From: Lunasporangiospora selenospora
Lineage: Eukaryota > Mortierellomycota > Mortierellomycetes > Mortierellales > Mortierellaceae
Reading direction: 5' to 3'
Assembly (NCBI GenBank): GCA_015680635.1
Contig: JAABOA010000361.1
Span: 1 to 16,236, forward strand
Length of the DNA: 16,236 nucleotides
The first letter of the stretch is position 1, and each line of letters starts with the position of its first letter. Under the pieces are notes generated by a model. It had not been told where the DNA came from. It did no database searches and saw only the letters and a list, made by a program, of their open reading frames with translations. Below, one piece after another: positions 1 through 9,200 of the stretch. The translations under genes and the position numbers were made by a program.

Positions 1-196
1 CGATCTCGGCCATGGGAACCGAAGGGGTCTCGATCCATTATGGACCTTGGGAAAAGCATCATGGAAGCAGAGAGAGAGAATGGGAGGAAGGATGCTTCGA
101 TTTTCTATTTGGCAAATGAAGATTGTTCAATTGTTCGGGCTCCAATGGCTAATATCCCGTTTGTTAATGATCCGTTTTCTGCGATTGTATCTCTAG
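1..196 (+). other. Probable 3' part of the first intron (or 5' leader) of exportin-1
   Basis: The exportin reading frame that begins at 197 meets a TAG stop at 194-196. That TAG is itself a good splice acceptor (tatctctag), so coding sequence must join here from an exon further upstream, in phase 0. Fungal exportin-1 proteins have only a few residues before the conserved ILDF motif, so the initiator exon is probably very short. No ATG in 1-196 followed by a convincing phase-0 donor was found. An ATG at 40 or 61 with a poor GTTCGG donor at 133 would be in phase, but it would add an unusual charged leader. The start codon most likely lies outside the window. Confidence 0.5.
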
Positions 197-3100
197 GCCA
201 TTCTCGACTTTAACCGGGAGCTAGATGTCGACTTGCTGGATCGTGTTGTGCAGGCGTTCTACTCGGGCGCAGGCGACGATGTAAGTCAAGGATGGGACCA
301 TCCCTTCTGTCCCACCACTGGATCTCGGCCTCAGCCCTTATAAAGAATTCGGCTGTGGCGAGCAACTCTTCCGGGACCCAACAATGAACCAGTCAGCGTG
401 GGACACAGCAAAAAAAATAGGGAGAGGTAGTACGTGTGTGTGTGTGTGTGTGGGTATGTGTTTGTGTTATTTGCGTGTGTGAGAGAGGGGGAGAAGGCAT
501 CAGCCCCATTTGTGTTGTTTTTTACGACCTGATCAGAATGAGGTGGCAAGAAAGCACAGGATCTCAAAACTCATGGCACCGCCCCTTTGCCAAGTACCTC
601 CAGCATAGCATTGACGCCTCTCTTCTCTACCCTTTATTTCCTATGTGTCTCCCGTCCTCGTTGTTGGATTAAATAGCACAAGCTTGCACAGCAAGTCCTG
701 ACCCAATTCCAGGAGCATCCCGACTCATGGAGGCGTGTGGATGCCATTCTCGAAAAGTCCAAGGTGTCTCAAACAAAGGTATTTGGAGTTGATCTATTTG
801 ACTTGCACTGCCACTGCCACTATTACTGGAAAAGACCATCTTCTCGGCCTCTCCCTGGAAAGGAAGATAGCCTGGAGCAACCATGACTTGACCAGCTAGC
901 CAATCTGCAATGACACAATGAATCGCTCCTTCTAACCCCCAGATTTTGACGCGTCTGTTTCATCTCAATATGCTTTGTTGGTGTTGGTGTTGACATAGTT
1001 CCTTGGTCTTGCTATTCTGGAGAAGCTTGTTCAGACACGGTGGAAGTTGTTGCCTCAGGATCAGTGCCAAGGCAAGTCAAATTCTAGCGTGCCTTTATAT
1101 CCCTGAGATTCATATTTCCTACGTTGGCATATACATTGGTATCGTGATACCTTACATCCGCATTAACTGGTGTGATCTTTTTCTTTATTCATCTAGGCAT
1201 CCGCAACTATGTTGTCGGTCTGATTGTTAGTCTGTCCTCAAACGAGACCAATCTTACCCGTGAAAAGACACTGATCAACAAACTCAACATGGTCTTGGTT
1301 CAGGTACGACTACTCAATAAGGACTCAATTTTTACAGCGTCAGTTTATCCATTGGGGCGTTTGTTCATTGAGGCTGCACTCTTTCAACTATTCACAGTAC
1401 TCACAGCGCGATCGACACTCTGCTCCATATTGATCGGTTATCCGCTAATAGATCTTGAAGCAGGAATGGCCTCATGCCTGGCCAAACTTTATTCCCGAGA
1501 TTGTGACCTCGAGCAAGTCTAATCTCTCGCTATGCGAAAACAACATGGTCATCTTGAAGCTCCTGAGGTTCGTATTTGCCGACAGGAAAATAATCTGGGT
1601 TTGGCATAGAGACAGTAGAGAGGATGAGCACCGATATTAACATGCGTTCATGCATTACTTTACTGCAAATGATTTGAAATGTCATTCTTGCATAGTGAGG
1701 AGATTTTCGACTTCTCTGCGGAGCAGATGACTCAGGTCAAGACGAAAAACCTTAAGAATTCGATGTGTGGCGAGTTTTCAGAGATCTTCCAGCTGTGTAG
1801 TGAGGTCTTGGAGAAGGCTAATAAGCCAAGTTTGATCAAGGCAACTCTTCACACTCTTCTCCGCTTCTTGAACTGGATTCCTCTTGGATATATCTTTGAA
1901 ACCAACATTGTTGAGAACCTCCGCACGAGAGTATGTGACAGGGCTATATCTCAATGGACAGAAAGTGATGCTTCAGCGCAATGGTTTTTTGTCTTTCTAA
2001 CTCACTTATACATGTTCATCTCATTGTAGTTCTTGGATGTCCCACAGTTCCGGAATGTTACTTTGCGCTGCCTTACCGAGATTGGAAGCTTGTCAGTCAC
2101 TACTGATTACAACGAAAAGTTCGTTGTTCTCTTCAACATGGTCATGACCTCTGTCGCCAAGACTATCAACCTCCGTGCAAGTAAGTACTAGTGAACCAAA
2201 CAAGATGAACAAGAGTGACAGTTCTCTATTATTTTCCTCCACCGTTATTTTGTGTAGCTCTAGAGAGGACTGCTTATTCATTGTGCGTTTTCTAATCCAA
2301 TTTTATTTAGACATTGCCAAGTTGTATGAAAATGCAAATGATGATGAGCAGCAGTACATCCAAAATCTTGCACTCTTCTTGACCGGATTCCTTGGCGTCC
2401 ATTTGAAGGCAAGTTGGCTAACCCACTATTGGACAGATGTTCTTGTTTGATTCACAATACCATGACCAATTTTCAAAGAAAAAAAAAATACTTATATACC
2501 TTTTTTATTGGGTTTATCCCTCAATAGTTGGTCGAGAACCCCCAGAACAGGGAGGTCCTTTTGGCTGCCCACCAGTACTTGCTCAAGATATCCGAGGTGG
2601 ATGAGCGTGAAATCTTCAAGATCTGCTTGGAATACTGGACAAAGTTGGTTGCAGAGTTGTACGAGGAGATGCAACAGCTCCCTGTGATCGAGTTGCCATT
2701 ATTGAACCTTGGCGCCGGTATGGGCCAGAACAACAACCCAGCGCTCCGCAAAAATTTTTATTCCGACATTCTTTCTCGCCTGCGAGTGGTTATGATCGAG
2801 CATATGGTCAAACCAGAGGAGGTAAAAATGCCAAGCCCTGGCAATCCGCTGATGAGAGGTGTATTTCGTCATCTTGTTCAAAATCCCCTAACTGGAATGT
2901 TATCCTGCCCAATGTGAACTAGGTCTTGATTGTTGAGAACGATGAAGGAGAGATTGTGCGTGAGGTAATGAAGGAGAGCGACACCATCACCTTGTACAAG
3001 AGCATGCGTGAGGTCCTCGTCTACTTGACCCATTTGGATTGCGCCAACACGGAAGCTATCATGTCAGACAAGTTGATGAAGCAGGTCGATGGCTCGGAGT

Positions 3101-5652
3101 GGTCGTGGGCTAACCTTAACCAGCTTTGCTGGGCTATCGGATCCATTTCCGGTGCTATGAGTAAGTAAAAGATGATATGGACCTGTAAGCCCATTCTTGA
3201 CATCATCTCTTTATCATTCTAACGAATATTTTCTATTGGTGTTTAGACGAAGATACCGAAAAGAAGTTTTTGGTCACTGTTATCAAGGAGCTTCTCGGTC
3301 TCTGTGAGATGAAGAGAGGCAAGGACAATAAGGCTGTTGTAGCATCCAACATTATGTACATCGTCGGACAATATCCTCGTTTCCTGAAGGCGCATTGGAA
3401 ATTCCTCAAGACAGTCGTCAACAAGCTGTTCGAATTCATGCACGAGACACATGATGGTGTTCAGGACATGGCTTGCGATACCTTTATCAAGATTTCGCAA
3501 AAATGCAGACGTCACTTCGTGTTGCAACAGTCGCAGGAAGTGATGCCCTTTATCGATGAGATTCTCAACACTCTTGACAGGATCACTAGCGACCTTACAC
3601 CAGCTCAAGTACGTGCTAACAACATGGAACGTTTTTATGTATTTATTTTCCAAAGTTGTCAAATATCAAAAGTAGAATCTAATGTTTCGCTAACTGCTTT
3701 CATGACTCGACATTCCAACACCTCTAGATTCACACTTTCTATGAAGCTATTGGATACATGATTTCTGCTCATCCAAACCGCGCTGCTCAGGAACGTTTGA
3801 TTGCCAAGGCAATGCAGACCCCCAACCAATATGTAGGTCTTACAAGACTCGCCTTACACTTTGAGTACGTCACATTCTATTTATTACCCTTTTAAAACGA
3901 GGATCTGAATAACCCACACTACATTATTTGAATCACATTTTAGTGGGACAACATCATGCAGCAGGCGAACGCCAGCCTCGAAAACTTGGACAATACCGAG
4001 AATCTCAAGGTGCTTGCCAGTGTTCTCAAGACCAACGTCGCAGCATGTGGATCCATCGGACCTGGATACTTCTCACAGCTTGGACGCATCTATCTCGATC
4101 TTTTGGCAGTGTACAAGGCTATCAGCCAGTTGATCTCGGAGAGTGTTGCGAAGCAAGGACCTGTGGCACTGCGTACGCCTCGTGTCCGCCAGATGAGAAC
4201 AGTGAAGAAGGAAGTCCTCAAGTTGATTGAAACTTATGTGGGCAAGGCGGACGATTTGACCGAGGTCGCTCAGAAGGTTATTCCTGGAGTTCTCGAAGCC
4301 GTACTAGGCGACTACCAGCGCAACGTCGAGGCTGCCCGAGACGCCGAAGTGTTGAGTGTTATGAGCACCATTATATCCCGACTTGGAGTATGTATTTTGT
4401 GTGTGCATAATGCAGGTGGTTTTATGAACCCCTCCTCGCTCGAAGAGTGTTTCATGAGATCAAACGGCCTAACTCTTTCCTTGCATCCTTTTTACTCGAC
4501 TAGTCTCTATTGAATGACAAGATCCCTGCTATCCTCGAGTCAGTGTTTGATGTGACTCTGTCCATGATTAACAAGGATTTTGCAGAGTACCCAGATCACC
4601 GTGTTGGTTTCTTCAAACTCGTGAGGTCTATCAGCCAATACTGCTTCCCTGGTACGTTTATGCGTGATAGTGTAAAAAATAACGACCGGACTCTCAATTG
4701 AGAAGTACAGAAAACGCTGACAATCTATTTTTTGGTCTTTTCTCTCATAATTGTGTAACTAGCTCTTCTTAAGCTCCCACCAGCACAGCTTCGCCTCGTC
4801 ATGGACAGTGTTGTCTGGGCATTCAAGCACACGATGCGTGATATTGCAGACATGGGACTTAGCATTTGCTTGGATATCATCAACAACTTTGCTGCCAGTG
4901 ACTCTGTTACCGCCAATATCTTTTACCAAGCCTATTTCTTGAATCTCTTGAACGATGTCTTCTTTGTTCTTACAGACAACAACCACAAGAGCGGTAAGTC
5001 GGGCTTGTTTGCATGCAACAGTATTTTGCTTGAATACAAAGATATTGGATTGAATTGACTAACCATGAATGTATGCGAATCTGCTCTAAATAGGCTTCAA
5101 ACTTCAGAGTCAATTGCTCGCACGGATGTTCTTCCTCGTTGAGACGGGAGCTGTCCAGGCACCATTGTTTAGTGCACAGCAGGTTCAGGATCCAGATATG
5201 ACCAATGTCAAGTTTTTGAGGGAGTACATGATCAATCTTCTCCAGAACGCCTTCCCACATTTGCAGCCGTAAGTTTAAGCAGGACGTTGTGTAGTGTGAG
5301 GAAATGGCGCCGATGATGCTTGAGGATATGACTATGAGTCTAATAAGTCGATTTTCATTTTGATCCATGATTGCTCACCTTGATGTGGCCTGTTTTTAGA
5401 ACCCAAGTCCGGACATTTACGCTGGCGCTGTTTGAGACCAACCGAGATCCTAACAAGTTCAAGCTTCACTTGCGTGACTTTTTGATCCAGTTGACAGAGT
5501 TTGGATCAACGGAAACAGAGCAAAACGATTTGTTCTTGGATGAGCGTGAAGCCGAATTGGAGGCGAAGCGCAAGCAGGAACGGGAAGCAGCACTTCGGAT
5601 TCCAGGCCTTGTCAAGCCTTCTGACCTTCCAACAATGGACGAGGATGATTAA
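197..5652 (+). CDS. CRM1: Exportin-1 (CRM1/XPO1), 5'-incomplete, 17 visible exons
   Basis: Karyopherin-beta nuclear export receptor that carries leucine-rich NES cargo with RanGTP through nuclear pores. Coding exons: 197-280, 677-778, 999-1071, 1197-1303, 1452-1567, 1696-1930, 2030-2180, 2311-2408, 2528-2821, 2923-3160, 3247-3608, 3728-3832, 3944-4387, 4504-4651, 4763-4993, 5094-5268 and 5400-5652 (TAA). Together they give 1071 codons in one frame, matching the family length. Seen in order: importin-beta N-terminal region (about residues 29-100, [14 protein letters not shown]), exportin-1-like region ([34 protein letters not shown]), the acidic HEAT9 loop ([11 protein letters not shown]), the NES-groove HEAT repeats ([39 protein letters not shown]), the CRM1 C-terminal domain ([24 protein letters not shown]) and an acidic tail (MDEDD). 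The leptomycin-reactive cysteine is conserved at about residue 519-520. Two introns are GC-AG. Only the initiator exon is missing. Identification is from remembered family sequence, not a search. Confidence 0.96.
281..676 (+). other. Longest exportin-1 intron, with a GT microsatellite
   Basis: A 396-nt intron with donor GTAAGT and acceptor AAATAG, phase 0, between the exon ending SGAGDD and the exon starting HKLAQQ. It contains a (GT)n tract and no convincing ORF or RNA gene. Open frames across it on both strands look like chance. Confidence 0.85.
434..452. repeat. (GT)9.5 dinucleotide microsatellite
   Basis: Nineteen nucleotides of perfect alternating GT inside the first fully visible exportin-1 intron. 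It is followed by degenerate GT-rich sequence to about 480 (GGGTATGTG, TTTGTG, GCGTGTG). Likely to vary in length between strains. Confidence 0.9.
1072..1196 (+). other. GC-AG intron 1 of exportin-1
   Basis: The donor reads CAAG/GCAAGT and the acceptor CATCTAG. Only this junction joins QDQCQ (ending with G) to [10 protein letters not shown] in frame, forming a Gly codon, in line with the family pattern CEGIKKYVVG. The nearest GT, three bases into the intron (1076), would shift the frame. The length is 125 nt, phase 1. Confidence 0.88.
2409..2527 (+). other. GC-AG intron 2 of exportin-1
   Basis: The donor reads GAAG/GCAAGT and the acceptor TCAATAG. It joins GVHLK to [10 protein letters not shown] in phase 0. 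The only nearby GT, at 2413, would break the frame. The length is 119 nt. This is the second intron in the gene with the GCAAGT donor, so a one-off sequencing error is unlikely. Confidence 0.88.
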
Positions 5653-6202
5653 ATAGTGGTAATATGAGTGAGCGGTAGAAGGGGCAGTAATTAAAAACCG
5701 CGAGTGTGACTGCGTATGAACCAGTCTTTTTTTTTCATTCCTGTGGGGTCCACCAAAGAAGCATCCAACTGACAGGATTTGGGGCAAGAGAGAGAAAAAA
5801 AGTGAGAGCAAAGATACCGAAGAGTGCGTGGCGTGTGATGAGCAGCGCTGTCCAAAGTAAAAGTGATTTTGCATCCGTTTCTGCTCCATTCAAATTATTC
5901 TCTCTTCCCGTTCCATTTCTCCTATCCTACTCACACACCCCACCATCGTTATCAAGAGTGGCTAGACTGCCCCCCCCCAGTCCTGTTGACTGCCCAGCGA
6001 CCCGTTGCCGAGCTCATGCTCCCACTGCTCCGCTCCCGCTCGACCGCACCAACTACCTGACTGAGGAGGCCCAACAACACCAAAAGGATAAAGCACACCG
6101 AAGCTACCTGGTTACTTCCATCAACCCATTCGGCCCCCTTCTCCCCACGCCCTCCTCTCCTCACGCTCTTTCCACTCGATCCACTGACACTCTCACACCA
6201 TC
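5653..6202 (+). promoter_or_regulatory. Intergenic region and pyrimidine-rich leader before the triple-START gene
   Basis: 550 nt between the exportin-1 stop and the next ATG. The first part is A-rich and includes an ATTAAAA element at about 5690 that could help exportin 3' end formation; this is not certain. From about 5863 the + strand becomes strongly C/T-rich (CTCTCTTCCC, TTCCATTTCTCC, a C9 run, many CTCC/CCTC words), as often seen in fungal promoters and 5' leaders. A 264-codon open frame starting at 5706 crosses this region and the first intron but has low-complexity composition and no recognisable domain. No clear TATA box was identified. Confidence 0.55.
5970..5978. repeat. C9 homopolymer
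   Basis: A run of nine C bases in the CT-rich leader upstream of the triple-START gene. Its length could be strain-variable or a sequencing artefact. Confidence 0.8.
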
Positions 6203-9200
6203 ATGGATCTTAATCACGACAGGTGAGGCGAGACAATGGACCGCCTTTTGCCACCAGGGTCGGCCAACTACACCACAAACAAAAAAAACCCCTTGTGTCC
6301 TACTGAGCACATTGCAGGTCCCGATGGGGGGAGTAGCGACCCCAGGGTGGATGGCAGCCCATTACTATCCAAAGAGATCCCACGGTCGAATTGTTGCTGA
6401 TTCTCTCTATTTCATTTTCTGGTCATTCATCTATTATGATCTCTTCTTTTTCAAATGCACTGGTGCTGTAGTGCCACTGATAGGTATACCGAGACCTTGA
6501 ATTCGGCACTTTCATACTTCAGTTCCTTGGCGCAGTCGAGCGCAGGATGGAAACGCCTCTCGTCTGCCTCTGTCCGACACCAGAGTAAGCGTTGGGTTTT
6601 TCAATACCTTTGGAACCTGTTCCTCAGTCTAAAGCTTCGGGGGCCTTGGGTTCACTTCTAACAAACTCTCCTTGGCTTTGAATCTTTGTAGAATCTGGGC
6701 TACATGGAAGCAGCGGGCAGCTCGGATCTCAGGGAAATGGTGGCGTTAGCGGGAACAATGCCGGTGAATCATCGTCACCTTCTTCTTCACCAACGCTTAA
6801 TCGTGCAGGACACGATCCGGTAGATCCGCTTGCCGCCCTTGGTGGCGGTTCCACCCCTTCTTCTGCTGCATCGGCAGCGATCGAGTCACTTATGCCCTCT
6901 ATCCTCGTCTCAAAGAAGAGTGTTCCAGGAAAATCGGCCGAAATTGTCCGGGCGAGCATTGTCCTCCCCGGGTTGGATGAACAAACCGATCTAGAGGACT
7001 GGAGAGCAGTTTTGGAGTGTACTGGGGCGCGCAAAATTTGTAGGTCAATCGAGAGTGAACAAAGGGGCGTGAGAGTATAGGGGAAAAGGGGGTTGTTTGC
7101 TTTTTTTGTTGTTGCTGTTGTTGTTTTGTTATTGTTCTTGCTGCTCGCTCACCCGCAAAAACTATGTCCTAACAGTGGGTGTGGTTCTTTTTTCCCCTTC
7201 CAATGTCACTCCCTTGTACACCTAAACTACTAGGGGACCGAATGGTAGAGAGCTCGACAGTAATGCAAACATTGGATGACAATACCTGCATCACAAAAAC
7301 GATATTCAAAACAACATGGCCCGCGAGGTAAGAACAATCGTTAAACCTGTCACTTTTTTTTAATGAAAATGTTCTTTTGAGCACCTCATGCGTCCTACGC
7401 CAAGAGTGAAGAGAGGGGGGTAGGCAGGGCAATATTGGGATCACATGCGTGACATCCCTTCGGTCGTTTGACCATGGTGGGGTATTCTGTGGCACCATGA
7501 GCCTTTGGGCAAAGTGAGAAAAAAATATGAGCAATCCCAACCCTCTGGTCATCTAAGATCACCCTCTTAATAGAATCCGAAGGTACTCACCAAATTCATG
7601 ATCTTCATTGTCATCAACAGCCCTAGGGATGCACTTTTAATAGAAACAACACTACTGGATCACAACGCTGTCCTGCACATTGCAACCTCGATAAAACCCT
7701 CGCACGACGACCCAATCTTTTTGCGACCATCACCCCCACATGTGCGCGCCTACCTTCCACTCGTCGCCTGGCACATCCAGCTGGTTCCAGCTGATCTTGA
7801 GGATACTGTTTCGTTTACTTCGTTCAATTCTTTGACGGCTTCGCAACATAAACCACTCATGCCTCGGCATTCTATTCGGGTCAGCTTTTATTATCAAATC
7901 GACATGCGTGGATGGGCCGTCAATTCTTCAGTATCGATGCAATCACATGTTCCCTCATGTATCGCCAATGTCTACCGGTTGCTAAGGCGACAGGGAGTCC
8001 CACCCCATGTCAGCAGGCACAGCCCTCGGATTCAACTTGACTTGAACGAGTATGATCCTGCCACAGGCATTTATGAGTTGCGATACGATGTTATCCCTCC
8101 AGATCCTGACGAGATGCCTGTTGAGCGCAAGACCGTCTCGAGTGCGCTAAAGCAGTTCCGACTGAGCGGGACTGTACTGGAGGGGCTGCCTGAGTATGTC
8201 AAGGAAGCACCCGACCCCTCGAGTATGCCCCAGGAAATCGTTCTCTCGGACGAGGATGATCCAGATGATGTCGACAATGCAAATTCGGACGAGCTTTCGA
8301 AAAGTGGATATGTGGATGTGGAACTGGATGGAGAACGATGGGGACGAGGGAGCGATATTGTTGTGCACATCTTTATGAACGATATTGAAGATGAAGAGTT
8401 TGTGCAAGAACATGTAGAGTGTCTCAAGTACATGGGTCGGGACCGGTATATCTTGAGGATGAAGCATTCCGAGATTGGTGAACACCATGGAGCAATCAAT
8501 GTCAAATTGCGAATTGAACGGATACCACAGCACTCTTCATCATCTTCGGATAGCACCAATCTCTTGAGTCATCAACAACTTCGGCTCCAGCGTCAGCAAC
8601 AGCAGCTAGAACACACTAACCGACAGCTATTACTGCAACAAAGACAGGACCTTGGTCAAGATGATAATGACAGTCTTGTCGTCCCTGATATGAATGGGCT
8701 GGTGGTATCGGTCAATGGTCTCGAGAAGGACATTTTGCCATTCCACAGGAGGTCGATTACTAGCTCAAGGCAACTGAGCATGTCTCTTCAGGAACAATTG
8801 GAGCTTAGCCAACAGATTGTTCAAGAGGTTGATGTCAACATCTCTCATTTGAGGGCAGGATCGGATAGTCAGGATGGTCAGGATGCTCGTCTTGCTACTT
8901 CGCCGCTCCTCCTGATGTCCTCTTCAATGTCAGCTACGATACAAAGTCTTGGGCGCAGTAATCAGAGTGTACTAAGCAACGGAACGAGTACGATGGCTCC
9001 CGGAAACACGAACCCTAGTGTTGTCAACAAGAGCTACAGTTATTTTAATTCACTCTTGCAAGAGTCATCGTCATCCTGGAAGTCAATGACCAAGACTCGG
9101 GGCGTGAACATTGCAAAGCTAGACGTTCAAGGTCACGCTCCTGGGATTGTCAAAGGCGAGGGTGTTTTCGAAAACTACACCATATGGGATATCAAAGCAG

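Noticed and set aside
40-213. ATG-initiated open frame in the first 200 nt
   Set aside because: It is out of frame with the exportin exon and ends in TAA at 211-213. No plausible donor links it convincingly to the gene, and there is no family similarity.
434-480. GT-rich region as a possible open reading frame ([10 protein letters not shown]...)
   Set aside because: This is translation of the dinucleotide microsatellite inside an intron; not a real gene.
3243-3662. 139-codon minus-strand ORF
   Set aside because: It lies opposite the highly conserved exportin-1 exon 3247-3608 and is a shadow of that coding sequence.
5269-5399. C/D-box snoRNA-like sequence (GATGATGC) in an exportin-1 intron
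   Set aside because: The C box is imperfect and no matching D box with terminal stem was found.
5706-6500. 264-codon open frame between exportin-1 and the triple-START gene
   Set aside because: Composition reflects the CT-rich leader (Ser, Pro, Thr and His runs). It has no domain and overlaps exon 1 and intron 1 of the real gene in another frame.
7169-7552. 127-codon minus-strand ORF across introns 7040-7233 and 7328-7620
   Set aside because: No recognisable domain. The exon 7234-7327 inside it is clearly coding on the + strand, with START features and conserved splice sites.
8380-8425. FFAT-like (VAP-binding) motif EFVQEHVE with an acidic flank
   Set aside because: Only the first two core positions fit. 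The Phe/Tyr at position 3 and the Ala/Cys at position 5 are missing, and the segment looks like a folded strand-helix region.
8071-8559. 162-codon Ser-rich minus-strand ORF
   Set aside because: Antisense shadow of the acidic and Ser-rich linker after START domain 1; no independent signal.
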